A stretch of DNA of 64,000 nucleotides, taken from the NCBI GenBank assembly GCA_040768125.1, contig JAXGNG010000001.1:1426001-1490000 (forward strand). The letters run 5' to 3'. Position 1 is the first letter of the stretch. Each line of letters begins with the position of its first letter. Both the position numbers and the translations under genes were made by a program. Shown here in pieces: positions 26,238-35,734 of this stretch. This DNA comes from RBG-16-49-21 sp040768125 (GTDB lineage Bacteria > Spirochaetota > UBA4802 > UBA5550). The notes below the pieces were generated by a model. It searched no databases. It was not told the DNA's origin and worked only from the letters and a program-made list of their open reading frames with translations.

Positions 26238-26250
26238 ATGGAGCAATGAC

Positions 26251-27555
26251 ATGGAGAAAGAAAGTAAAAATCATTATGACGTGATCGTGGTGGGAACCGG
26301 CGCCGGCGGTTCAACGGTTGCCAGGGAAATGACGATGCGGGGCAAGACGGTGCTCATGCTCGAGAAAGGGGGCAGGACCAACATGATGGGGAACACCCTC
26401 ACCATGGCCTTCATCCTGCAGAGGTTCGGCCTGATGCGCAGCAAAGAGAAGTACGTGGTAACCTTTGCCGACAACTACGGGGGGCTCTCGAACCTGACCG
26501 CCGGATGCGCGGCGCCTCCTCCCGAGGCGGTGTTCGGACCGGTGGGGATTGATCTCAGCCGGGAGAGGGAGGAGGCCCGGATCGAGATGAAGGTGCAGAA
26601 GCTGCCGGACGAGCTTGTGGGCAGGGCAAACCTCAGGCTCCTGGAGGCGGCGAACGACGCGGGGTACAGCTGGGGAAAGCTGGATAACTTCATCGATCCC
26701 TCAAAATGCCGGGAGAACTGCGCCGACTGCATGCTGGGATGTCCCACGGGGGCTAAGTTCACCGCGCGGGTTTACGGTGACGAGGCAGTGGAGAAGGGCG
26801 CCGAGCTCCACCTGCATACCACGGTTACCGATGTAATCGTGGAAAACGGGAAGGTGCATGGCGTAAAGGGGCGGCGTTTCGGAATGCCGGTCACCTATTT
26901 CGCGGACCGGGTGGTGCTCTCGTCCGGCCACTCCAACGTGCATATTCTCAGGCGGGCCGGGATCAACGAGGCGGGACGTGGCTTCGCCTGTGACTGGCTC
27001 CAGTTCGTGGGCGCGATCATACCGGGCATCAGCACGAGCCATGCCAACCCGATGTCCGTGGGCACCATGGAGCACTACGAGTCCGACGGCATCGCGATCA
27101 TCCCGGTCTTTCCCAACTGGTCCCAGTTCATGGTCATCCTGGGAATGATGGGGCCCTCCTACCTGCCGAAGTTTTTTAACTTCTGGAAGTATTCCGGCAT
27201 CATGGTCAAGATCAGGGACGAGACCTCGGGAGAGGTGCTGAAGGGATCATCCTTCTCGAAGCCGGTGACGAAACAGGACATGATGAGACTCGACAAGGGC
27301 GTCGGTATCATCAGGAAGGTCTTCAAGAGCGCGGGGGCCAGGGAGGAGAGCATCATCGCCCTCAAACCCTCCGGTGCGCATCCCTCCGCGAGCTGTCGCA
27401 TCGGCGAGGTCGTGGACGCGAACCTTGAAACAAGAATCAAGAACCTCTACTGCTGTGACGCGAGCGTATTCCCATCGTCGCTGGGACTTCCCGTGGTGTG
27501 GACCGCGGTCTCCCTGGGCAAGAGGCTCGCGAAGCATCTCGATAAACAAGTATAG
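26251..27555 (+). CDS. GMC-family FAD oxidoreductase with Cys-rich motif
   Basis: 434 residues. Rossmann FAD site VVGTGAGGSTVA (from residue 13) and ADP-ribose-adjacent LMLEKGG define a glucose-methanol-choline type flavoprotein. Four cysteines in CRENCADCMLGCP (153, 157, 160, 164) precede TGAKF, a feature of the long-chain alcohol/sterol oxidase branch. The C-terminal GAHPSASCRIG and CCDASVFPSSLGLP are recognisable, but the usual final N-P of the active site is replaced by L-P-V-V-W. Flanked by ferredoxin-like paralogues, it is more likely an electron-transferring dehydrogenase than an oxygen-using oxidase. Substrate unknown; alcohol, sterol-like or hydrophobic compounds are candidates. ATG 26251 chosen. 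Confidence 0.88.
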   Translation: MEKESKNHYDVIVVGTGAGGSTVAREMTMRGKTVLMLEKGGRTNMMGNTLTMAFILQRFGLMRSKEKYVVTFADNYGGLSNLTAGCAAPPPEAVFGPVGIDLSREREEARIEMKVQKLPDELVGRANLRLLEAANDAGYSWGKLDNFIDPSKCRENCADCMLGCPTGAKFTARVYGDEAVEKGAELHLHTTVTDVIVENGKVHGVKGRRFGMPVTYFADRVVLSSGHSNVHILRRAGINEAGRGFACDWLQFVGAIIPGISTSHANPMSVGTMEHYESDGIAIIPVFPNWSQFMVILGMMGPSYLPKFFNFWKYSGIMVKIRDETSGEVLKGSSFSKPVTKQDMMRLDKGVGIIRKVFKSAGAREESIIALKPSGAHPSASCRIGEVVDANLETRIKNLYCCDASVFPSSLGLPVVWTAVSLGKRLAKHLDKQV

Positions 27556-27566
27556 CCCGGGGTCCG

Positions 27567-28526
27567 ATGATGAAGAATTCGACGAAAGAGCTGTTCAAAC
27601 TCCATGGCGGGAATCTCTACCTGAAGGCTGACGGGTACCTCTACCTCAAGTACATCTCGGGCTATGTCGGCGTCATCGCCCGGGCCTTCGCCGTCGTGAC
27701 GCGGATCATCAACGAGTCGAACAAGTTCCTGTTCATGCCCGTGATCAGGTTTCTCACCACGAGGTACCATGGCAAGATCATTCTCCTGGAGGACGCCCGG
27801 AAGATCATCAACCTGGAGGAGGACGTGGCGGTGCCCGCCGACCTGTCGAAATCCGTCATTCCCTACGACATGGCGCACCGGATCGTGTTTCAGAATCCGG
27901 ACTCGATCGTGGCCGTGGAATGCGCCTGCCGGGCGGCGAGAAATCACGACTGCCAGCCGGCGCGCAAGTGCCTGATCGTCGGCGAGCCCTTCGCCTCCTT
28001 CATGCTGGAGCACAACCGGGGCGCGGACCCCGTGAGGCTCACGAGGGAGGAGGCGATCGACCTCCTGGAGACCTGCAAGGCGAAGGGATACGTGACCAAC
28101 GCCTACTGCAAGGACGGGGCGGGAAACGGCATGTACGCCATCTGCAACTGCTGTCCCGACTGCTGCGTGTCGATCGCGGCCCATAAGCTCTTCGGCTCGC
28201 TGAAAATGGAGGAGAGTTCCCTGGCCCATTCGGGGTATCTCCCCGTGGTGGAGGCGAAGAAGTGCCGGGCCGCCGGGGCGTGCGTGGACGCCTGTCCCTT
28301 CGGGGCCCTGTCGCGTCCCGACGCGCGATCGAAGCCGTCGGTGGATCCATCCCTCTGCATGGGGTGCGGCACCTGCGCCGCGGCCTGCCCCGAGGGCGCC
28401 ATCGTCATGCGTGAAATTCCCGAGAAAGGGATACCGCTCGACATCCATGAGCTGGTGCCGGCCTCGAGGCCGGGGCGGGACGGGCGTTCTCCGCGAAGAC
28501 CGAAGAGGAAGTCGGTGGCGCGGTAG
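27567..28526 (+). CDS. Second ferredoxin-like protein, paralogue of 25326-26237
   Basis: 319 residues with the same plan as the first gene of the operon: hydrophobic N-terminal stretch (about 25-66), CNC domain (Cys119, Cys121, Cys129, Cys135, then CNCCPDCC at 193-200) and a C-terminal ferredoxin. Cluster II is complete (Cys264/267/270/274). Cluster I reads Cys233-Ala236-Cys239-Cys243: the second ligand is Ala, so this site may hold a [3Fe-4S] or no cluster, or take another ligand. A Lys/Arg-rich tail closes the protein. It starts 11 bases after the GMC gene. A GC-rich hairpin at 28558-28581, without a T run, follows the gene. Confidence 0.85.
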   Translation: MMKNSTKELFKLHGGNLYLKADGYLYLKYISGYVGVIARAFAVVTRIINESNKFLFMPVIRFLTTRYHGKIILLEDARKIINLEEDVAVPADLSKSVIPYDMAHRIVFQNPDSIVAVECACRAARNHDCQPARKCLIVGEPFASFMLEHNRGADPVRLTREEAIDLLETCKAKGYVTNAYCKDGAGNGMYAICNCCPDCCVSIAAHKLFGSLKMEESSLAHSGYLPVVEAKKCRAAGACVDACPFGALSRPDARSKPSVDPSLCMGCGTCAAACPEGAIVMREIPEKGIPLDIHELVPASRPGRDGRSPRRPKRKSVAR

Positions 28527-28601
28527 CTCCGAAGCGCCATCCGTCTATCCCTCTTGCGCCCGTGCGCGATAGCACGCGGGCACGGCAGGTCCGTTTATAA
28601 C

Positions 28602-28631
28602 TTGACGCGAAAAGAGCACAACCCAGAATAT
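28602..28631 (+). promoter_or_regulatory. Weak candidate promoter for citrate synthase
   Basis: TTGACG at 28602-28607 with GAATAT at 28626-28631 (18-base spacer), about 90 bases before the start codon in the only gap available for a promoter. The -10 box is poor. Confidence 0.25.
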
Positions 28632-28720
28632 GCCCGTGTCCCACCGGGAGCACGCCTGATGCGTTGAAAGATTACGGGCGGGCACCGCGAAGGGATGCTT
28701 TTTGATAATGGGTTGTCGCC

Positions 28721-30010
<1,290 letters not shown>

Positions 30011-30016
30011 GGAGGC

Positions 30017-31195
30017 TCAGGCCTTCCCGAGGGCGCCTCGAATGCGTTCCAGGGCCTCGTCGAGGACCATGCGGGGGCAGGCAAAATTGATGCGGGCGAA
30101 GCCGTTCCCCTCGGGGTCGCCGAAGACGCGGCCCTCCACGAGGGCCACGCGTGCCCGGTCCCGAAGAAACCGCTTCAGCCCCTTTCCATCCAGGCCGCGG
30201 TCCCTGAAATCGAGCCATGCCAGGTACGTCGCTTCAGGCTCAATGAGGGTCACACCCTCCATCGATGAATCAATGTATTCCCTGAGAAACTCCAGGTTGC
30301 CCATGAGGTAGCGCATCAGGGCGTCACGCCAGGGCGCCCCGTGGAGATACGCCGCCCGTGCGGCCTCAATCGCGAAGAGATTCGGTCCATGAATCCCCAG
30401 TCTCTCAAGGGCGTCCCGGTACGCCTGCCGGAGTTCCTGGCGGGGGATGACCAGGTCGGCGATCTGGAGTCCCGCCAGGTTAAAGGTCTTGCCCGGGGAG
30501 AGGCAGGTGATCGAGTTCATCAGGCACTCCCCCCCCGCGGAGGCGAAGGGGAGATGGCGGTGACGCGGGTGGACCAGGTCGCAGTGTATCTCGTCGGATA
30601 TCACCGTGATCCCCCGGGTTGCGCATATCTCCCCCAGGCGCAGGAGCTCCTCGCGGCGCCATGCCCTGCCGACGGGATTGTGGGGGTTGCAGAGGATCAT
30701 GAGGCGGGCCCGGGGGTCCGCCGCCTTTCGCGCCAGGTCGTCGAAATCCATCCGGTAGGAGCCCCCCTCGAGCAGGAGGGGATTGTTCAGGATTTCCCGT
30801 CCGTTTTTTTCGATCGAAGTCATGAAGGGGTGGTACACCGGCTTCTGTATGATGACCCCGTCACCGGGCCCGGTGAGGGTCTGGATAAGGATGTTGAGGG
30901 CGGGCACCACGCCTGGCGCGTAGAGGAGCCACGAGGGATCGATGCGCCAATCGTGGCGGTCCCGGAACCAGGCGACCAGGGCCTCACGGCTTTCGTGGCC
31001 CGCCATGGTATAGCCGAAGACGCCGTGGCGCGCCCGCTCTCCCAGGGCGGCGATGACCTCGGGGGGCGATTCAAAATCCATGTCGGCCACCCAGAGGGGG
31101 AGGAGCCCCTCGCCGCGGAAGAGGTCGTCGACATGATCCCACTTAACCGATCCGGTGCCTTTCCTGTTGATCGCTCTGTCGAAATCATAGTTCAT
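30017..31195 (-). CDS. MalY/PatB-family PLP aminotransferase-fold enzyme (probable cystathionine beta-lyase)
   Basis: 392 residues, fold type I. Start ATG 31195 with GGAG upstream. Family signature LPLWVADMDFESPPEV near residue 32, YAPGVVPALNILI near 92, NPHNPVGR at about 170, ISDEIHCDL with Asp201, and the PLP Lys236 in SPGKTFNLAG. MalY/PatB proteins cleave cystathionine or cysteine to pyruvate and ammonia. It converges with gltA, six bases apart, and is followed upstream on the same strand by the FlgM-like gene 86 bases away, from which it may be co-transcribed. Confidence 0.88.
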   Translation of the reverse strand: MNYDFDRAINRKGTGSVKWDHVDDLFRGEGLLPLWVADMDFESPPEVIAALGERARHGVFGYTMAGHESREALVAWFRDRHDWRIDPSWLLYAPGVVPALNILIQTLTGPGDGVIIQKPVYHPFMTSIEKNGREILNNPLLLEGGSYRMDFDDLARKAADPRARLMILCNPHNPVGRAWRREELLRLGEICATRGITVISDEIHCDLVHPRHRHLPFASAGGECLMNSITCLSPGKTFNLAGLQIADLVIPRQELRQAYRDALERLGIHGPNLFAIEAARAAYLHGAPWRDALMRYLMGNLEFLREYIDSSMEGVTLIEPEATYLAWLDFRDRGLDGKGLKRFLRDRARVALVEGRVFGDPEGNGFARINFACPRMVLDEALERIRGALGKA

Positions 31196-31281
31196 GGCGC
31201 GGCTCCACGGCGTGATTCCCCGCGAGGATGCCCCGGTTTCCGTATATTGTCCACCCATTTACGGGCGCGGCGCGCCATTCC

Positions 31282-31635
31282 TCAATCGAGGAGGGAATCG
31301 GCGGCGTTTCCGAGGGTCTCGGGGCTGTCGAAATCATATGCCCCGCCCCTTATGCGAAGGAGAAGGTCCGCGATGCGCGCTTCACGGTCCGCGTCCTCAC
31401 GTGCCTCGATCATAACGACGGTTGCCCCTGCGCCGGGGGCTATCCTTTGAACCGCCCTGGCCAGGGGGGTATGCCGCGCCTCCCGTGAGCGGGCCATGGC
31501 TTCCGCCGATAGTTCCAGGCTGTCGTCAAGGTACCCTTTCCCGGCGCCTCGCCGAATGTACCTCGGCGCCGTCTCCGCGCTCTCCCCGAAGTGCCGGCCG
31601 AGACGAATAAATTCCGTGGCTGCCCTTATTTTCAT
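31282..31635 (-). CDS. FlgM-like anti-sigma-28 factor (probable)
   Basis: 117 residues from ATG 31635 with AAGGAGA upstream. The C-terminal half has the FlgM layout: DDSLELSAEAMA at about 37-48 (FlgM has a VELSPEA-type segment) and then RIADLLLRIRGGAYDFDSPETLGNAADSLL at about 87-116, matching the R-aKVaeLKxaIxxGxYxvdaexIAxxLL pattern. FlgM binds and inhibits FliA until the flagellar hook is finished. The sigma-28-type promoter at 31733-31759 strengthens the call. The N-terminal 35 residues are not recognisable. No flagellar structural gene is in the window. Confidence 0.6.
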   Translation of the reverse strand: MKIRAATEFIRLGRHFGESAETAPRYIRRGAGKGYLDDSLELSAEAMARSREARHTPLARAVQRIAPGAGATVVMIEAREDADREARIADLLLRIRGGAYDFDSPETLGNAADSLLD

Positions 31636-31732
31636 GATGTTTCTCCTTGGTTCAGTGATCTCGTCACCGGAAGATCTGGCCTTAATCCCGTCCGGAGAGG
31701 CTGGGCCCCCGTTGACTCCGGTGACATAATCA

Positions 31733-31759
31733 CTATCGGAAAGGCTACATAAATGTTTA
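31733..31759 (-). promoter_or_regulatory. Sigma-28 (FliA)-type promoter
   Basis: Read on the minus strand: TAAA (31759-31756), exactly 15 bases, TCCGATAG (31740-31733). The consensus is TAAA-N15-GCCGATAA, so 10 of 12 positions fit with the correct spacing. Predicted start near 31726, about 90 bases upstream of the FlgM-like ATG. Confidence 0.65.
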
Positions 31760-31980
31760 GCTATTTTTTGTGTAGTGAAAAAATTTTTTTGAAGGTCCAC
31801 GACGAGTTCTGAAGATCTGTATACGACAGGGAAACTGGAGATGGTGAATGAAGTCTTTCTGGCAGTTTCCTGTTTTTCAGCAAACTGCTAGTTAGAGACG
31901 GAGGTGCGGCCAGGGGGCGCTTGTCTCCCACCTGTCCCTGGACGGTCGGTGGGAATAATTTACCCTTATGGAAAAAAAAA

Positions 31981-32009
31981 TTGACAGGTCGAGACTGCTG
32001 GTTTGTATT
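31981..32009 (+). promoter_or_regulatory. Candidate sigma-70 promoter of 32123-34908
   Basis: TTGACA at 31981-31986 after a run of nine A, 17-base spacer, TGTATT at 32004-32009 (TATTAA at 32006-32011 is an alternative). Confidence 0.5.
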
Positions 32010-32122
32010 AACCGAATGGTTAAAGAAGGGCACGGCACTGTAGCCGCGATTTGCCCAGGGGAAACAGGGGGAAGGGGTTTTTCCCCTGCTGCCCGGTGAC
32101 ACGGTGAAGAAGTGTTTCACGC

Positions 32123-33910
32123 ATGGAGAGGACATCATTGCGCCACAGTATAGGGAAGATATTGGGAGGGGGAATCGCCCCTGTGCTGCTTTTCTCCGTG
32201 GTCCTTTTTTCCGTCGGGATCCTCTGGGGACTTCCCAACACCGATACCTGGTGCCCTGATTCCCTGGCTCCCTTCCATCCCCTTTTCGGGTTGAGCAGGA
32301 TCTTTTCTTTCGGTTATTTCAACAAGTATCCCCTGGTGCACCAGGTGATACTCGCGGTATGCAACCTGCCGGTGGTCATCGCGGCGATGATCAACAGCAA
32401 CATGATGGAGGGCCTCAACCTTCACCGACTTCTCCTGACGATCCGCTCCACGCCCTACGCCACGGCCCTTATCGTCATCGACCGCATGGTTTCGGTGTTC
32501 ATGGGCGCCGGCATCGTGTACATGGTCTTCCGTTCCTCCAGGGAGCTTTTTGGCCGGAGGGCCGCGCTCCTGGCGTCGATCATAGTTTCGCTGAACGCCA
32601 TACTCAATTTCCACGCCCACGTGGCGAAGGTGGAAGTACCGTACCTGTTCTGGTCGATGCTGGCCCTGCATTCCCTGATCATGATCACAAGGGGGGGCAC
32701 CGCGCGCGACTACGTGATCTGCGCCATCCTGGTATGCCTCTCCTTCGGCACCAAAGACCAGGCCTACGCCATATTCGTCATACCCCTTGTGTTTTACCTT
32801 TTCGTCTACCCCGCGCGGTACGGGACGGCGGCGCGCAGTTTCCGTGACGTCCTCCTGGACAGGCGGGTGGCCGCCTTTATCATCGCGTTTATCGCGGGGA
32901 CGCTCATCGTGGAGAACGTGTTCCTCAACGGCCGGGGTTTTCTCATGAGAATGGCGTTCCTCCTGGGCGAGGGAGGCGCGCGCTCCATCAGTTTCTCGAA
33001 CGACATCCATGGCGTCCTGATGCTCCTGGTGCAAACCGGCTTCCAGATGATGATGTACGGCATGGGCGTTCCTTTCTTCCTGGCGGGTATCGCAGGCATC
33101 GTCACCATGTTCGTCGCTCTGAGGAATGCCCGGGAGGAACGGGCGCGCGCACTGGTCTTTTTTCTCGCCATGGTCTCTTATTACCTGTTTTTCGTGCAGA
33201 TCGTGCGCCAGGGCGTATATCGCTTCAATCTCCCCCTGACGGTGTTTTTATCGGTATACGCGGGTTATTTTTTCGATCAGGTGATACGTATCGTCGAAGA
33301 GCGCTTCGGGGCGAGACGGCGCGTCCTCGCCTACGCCCTCTTCCTGGCCATGGCGATCCATCCGCTCTACTTGACGGCATCGATCAACGCGAATTTCCTG
33401 ATGGACCTGCGTTACCGGGCGGAAGACTGGATGGAGCGGACCATCCCGGAAGGGTCCGTGGTTGAATACTACTCCTACCGCCACTATCTCCCGCGATTCC
33501 CCGATGGCACCCGGGCCTACCGCGTGAAGGAGGGCCTTTCGAAGATCGAGGAGCGCAGGCCCGACTTTATCGTGCTTACCTCCAGTTACTATTACCGCTT
33601 CCTCTGGAGCGAGGAGCTCAAGCTGCCCAAGGGCATGGTGGTGCCCGAGCGCTTCATTCGCCTTGCCCGGGAAAACCGCTCATACTTCATGGACCTTTTC
33701 GGAAGCAGGACCGCGTACCGTCCGGTCCAGATATTCAAGAATCATATACCCTTTTTCCATGACCTGACCCTGCTCCGGATCATCCCCGATCATATCGTCA
33801 TTTTCAAGCGCATGAGCGATGATACCCGCGAGCCCTGGATACATGACGTGGACCCCATCGAATTGTTCAAGAAACACCCCACTGTCGGGGAAAAGAAGAT
33901 CGTGCCATGA
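32123..33910 (+). CDS. GT-C/GT39-like membrane glycosyltransferase
   Basis: 595 residues with about eleven membrane helices in the first 400 and a soluble periplasmic C-terminal domain (about 430-595). The first extracytoplasmic loop carries acidic residues (LPNTDTWCPDSL, Asp41 and Asp46), as in GT-C enzymes such as PMT/ArnT that use polyprenyl-phosphate sugars. HAHVAKVEVPYLFWSMLALH at about 170-190 matches the typical GT39 helix-loop, where residues after a short re-entrant loop face the donor. It probably glycosylates a lipid or protein on the outer face of the inner membrane. The last four bases overlap the next gene (ATGA). Confidence 0.7.
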   Translation: MERTSLRHSIGKILGGGIAPVLLFSVVLFSVGILWGLPNTDTWCPDSLAPFHPLFGLSRIFSFGYFNKYPLVHQVILAVCNLPVVIAAMINSNMMEGLNLHRLLLTIRSTPYATALIVIDRMVSVFMGAGIVYMVFRSSRELFGRRAALLASIIVSLNAILNFHAHVAKVEVPYLFWSMLALHSLIMITRGGTARDYVICAILVCLSFGTKDQAYAIFVIPLVFYLFVYPARYGTAARSFRDVLLDRRVAAFIIAFIAGTLIVENVFLNGRGFLMRMAFLLGEGGARSISFSNDIHGVLMLLVQTGFQMMMYGMGVPFFLAGIAGIVTMFVALRNAREERARALVFFLAMVSYYLFFVQIVRQGVYRFNLPLTVFLSVYAGYFFDQVIRIVEERFGARRRVLAYALFLAMAIHPLYLTASINANFLMDLRYRAEDWMERTIPEGSVVEYYSYRHYLPRFPDGTRAYRVKEGLSKIEERRPDFIVLTSSYYYRFLWSEELKLPKGMVVPERFIRLARENRSYFMDLFGSRTAYRPVQIFKNHIPFFHDLTLLRIIPDHIVIFKRMSDDTREPWIHDVDPIELFKKHPTVGEKKIVP

Positions 33911-34908
33911 AGAAACGAACGATAGCCCTTCTCGCCACGCTGCCCCTCGCATGCATCGCGGGATGCGTCGCCCTGAGCGCGCTCTACAACTCCTTCGCCT
34001 CTGCGCGGTGGCTCCGGGCGCCCCTTGCGCCGGGCAGACTCTACGACGTGGAGGGGCGGGGCGTCTACGCCACGGTGAAAGGGGAGGGGCCCGTTACCGT
34101 GGTGATCGAGGGTGACGTTGGCGAGCCATCCATGACCTGGTGGGATGTCCAGGACCGGCTCGCAGCGCGTGCCAGGGTCATGACCTACGACCGCGCGGGT
34201 TACGGGTGGAGCGAGAGTGGCGAGGGACCGCGGACGGCGGCGCGAATTTCAGGGGAATTGAAATCCCTCCTTGAAGTGGCGGAATGTCGCGGGCCCTATA
34301 TCATTGTGGGACACGGCCTCGGAGGGATGTACGCCCTTCACTTCGCCCGGAAGAATCCCGGTTCGATACGCGCCGTTCTCCTGGTCAATCCCCTGACCAT
34401 GTACGAGGAGGACGTGAAGAAAGAAACTCCTTCTATCGTGTATCAAAATCTTTTAAATCGAAACGCTTTTATCTTCTTTTCATACGGTTTGAGCCGCTCG
34501 GGCCTTTCCAGGACCCTCCGCGTGGTGCACCTTCCGGGCCTTCCCTCGTCCCTCCTGGAGCCGGTCAGGGGCTACTTTTCCCTGGGCAGGACCAATAAAA
34601 CGATGATTGACGAATATGTCGCGGGATTTCCTCAGAGCGTGAAAGAGATAAAGGACGAGGGCCCCTTTCCCCCCGTTCCCCTCGTCGTCCTCGGCTACAA
34701 TGCCGGTGACCTGGCGAATACGCTGTTTCAATTTGACTTATCCTATGACGAGGTGGAAAGGACCGTGGCGGCGAAACAGAGGGTGCTGAAACGGACAGCC
34801 GCTATATCCCCCCAGGGTGTGTATAGGGAGACGAATAGAGGCGTCGATGCCCTTCATCTGACAGATCCCGGATACCTGGCGGGGATTATCACCTCCCTTT
34901 TACCCTGA
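33907..34908 (+). CDS. Alpha/beta hydrolase-fold lipoprotein without nucleophile serine
   Basis: 333 residues. Lipobox IAGC gives a lipid-modified Cys20. The fold is clear: VVIEGDVGEPSMTW (oxyanion side), YDRAGYGWSE after strand 4, nucleophile elbow VGHGLGGMYALHF, and a late DALHLTDP with the usual His. At the elbow the nucleophile position (residue 137) is Gly, not Ser, Cys or Asp; the codon is GGC. The protein may therefore be a non-catalytic binding protein or use a different mechanism. A more AT-rich patch occurs around 34425-34490. It is translationally coupled to the glycosyltransferase, so a role in the same surface modification is likely. Confidence 0.8.
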   Translation: MKKRTIALLATLPLACIAGCVALSALYNSFASARWLRAPLAPGRLYDVEGRGVYATVKGEGPVTVVIEGDVGEPSMTWWDVQDRLAARARVMTYDRAGYGWSESGEGPRTAARISGELKSLLEVAECRGPYIIVGHGLGGMYALHFARKNPGSIRAVLLVNPLTMYEEDVKKETPSIVYQNLLNRNAFIFFSYGLSRSGLSRTLRVVHLPGLPSSLLEPVRGYFSLGRTNKTMIDEYVAGFPQSVKEIKDEGPFPPVPLVVLGYNAGDLANTLFQFDLSYDEVERTVAAKQRVLKRTAAISPQGVYRETNRGVDALHLTDPGYLAGIITSLLP

Positions 34909-34975
34909 AAAAACCGGCCTCTTAGTAAATTGAGGACATCGGAAATATTTTTTTCGATAGTTATCGGGATATTGC

Positions 34976-35004
34976 TTGACATATAACAATAACAGTGTTA
35001 TTAT
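34976..35004 (+). promoter_or_regulatory. Promoter of the tetR-glycyl radical enzyme operon
   Basis: TTGACA at 34976-34981, 17-base spacer, TATTAT at 34999-35004: among the best sigma-70 matches in the window. Start codon 37 bases downstream. Confidence 0.7.
34988..35002. promoter_or_regulatory. Operator palindrome overlapping the -10 box
   Basis: Perfect 15-base palindrome AATAACA-G-TGTTATT between and over the promoter boxes; a second layer of symmetry, AACAAT...ATTGTT, surrounds it (34986-35012 approximately). Expected site for the TetR protein encoded immediately downstream, giving autorepression and, if transcription continues, control of the enzymes. Confidence 0.6.
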
Positions 35005-35040
35005 AACATTGTTAATTAAACAAAAATGACATGGTGAAAA

Positions 35041-35712
35041 ATGCCAAAACCGCCCCGCACCAGGGAAGAGATCGATCTCATCAAGGAGCAGATACTCGAC
35101 ACGGCGCTCCAGCTCATTATCGAGGACGGTTTTAACAACCTGAGCATGAGAAAGATCGCCGCCCGCCTCGGCATCACCGCCACGACCATCTACAATTACT
35201 ACAGTTCCAAGGACGAACTCAACCTGATGATCTACATCAGGGGTTTCGAGCTACTCTACGACATGATGGTTGAAAAGCGGGACCTCTTCAATGAGCCCGC
35301 CGGGCGGCTCGAGGCGATGATACGCGCCTATGTCGATTTCGCCCTCACCTATCCCGACTACTACGACATCATGTTCAACATGCACACGCCGAAGTACACC
35401 GATTACAGGGGGACCGCCATGGAGGCCCTGGCCTTCAGGGAAAAGCAGATCGCCCTCAAGTGCTTCGGCATCATCATCGAGGAGAACCGGGCCATTGTCG
35501 GGGAGGCCGCCACGGGGATGGATGAGCTCATACGCCACACCGCCATCCGATTCTGGGCCGATCTCCACGGCATTATCAGTCTCTACAACAGCAGGGTCCT
35601 CTACGAGGTCGAAGAGAAGTCCGACGAGATTCTGGCGCGGAGGGTCGACGACCTCGTGGTGTCCCTCGTGCAATTGAAGGAAGCCTTCGAGTCGGGCGCC
35701 TTCGAACACTGA
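35041..35712 (+). CDS. TetR-family regulator of the glycyl radical enzyme operon
   Basis: 223 residues. HTH at about 20-55: LDTALQLIIEDGFNNLSMRKIAARLGITATTIYNYYSSKDEL (key GFxxLSMRKIAxxLGITxxTIYNYY). The C-terminal domain (about 80-215) has the TetR_C_33-like IRAYVDFALTYPDYYDIMF arrangement. It lies 22 bases before the first enzyme gene in the same direction. The effector is probably the enzymes' substrate or its CoA or acyl derivative; that is inference. Confidence 0.9.
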   Translation: MPKPPRTREEIDLIKEQILDTALQLIIEDGFNNLSMRKIAARLGITATTIYNYYSSKDELNLMIYIRGFELLYDMMVEKRDLFNEPAGRLEAMIRAYVDFALTYPDYYDIMFNMHTPKYTDYRGTAMEALAFREKQIALKCFGIIIEENRAIVGEAATGMDELIRHTAIRFWADLHGIISLYNSRVLYEVEEKSDEILARRVDDLVVSLVQLKEAFESGAFEH

Positions 35713-35734
35713 CCCCCACACATGGAGGTTCATC

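Larger units (their letters stand above)
31636..32122. other. 487-base intergenic region with two divergent promoters
   Basis: Between the FlgM-like gene (leftward) and the membrane glycosyltransferase (rightward). It holds the sigma-28-type promoter at 31733-31759 (minus), a sigma-70 promoter at 31981-32009 (plus) and a 7-bp hairpin (GCAGTTT 31862-31868 / AAACTGC 31882-31888). A 125-codon frame on the minus strand has no start site or composition to support it. Confidence 0.6.

Noticed and set aside
28558..28581. GC-rich hairpin after the second ferredoxin gene as terminator
   Set aside because: Stem has a two-base bulge and no T run follows.
31761..32138. 125-codon frame on the minus strand upstream of the FlgM-like gene
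   Set aside because: Covers both promoters and has no coding bias; low-complexity Pro/Ser/Lys product.
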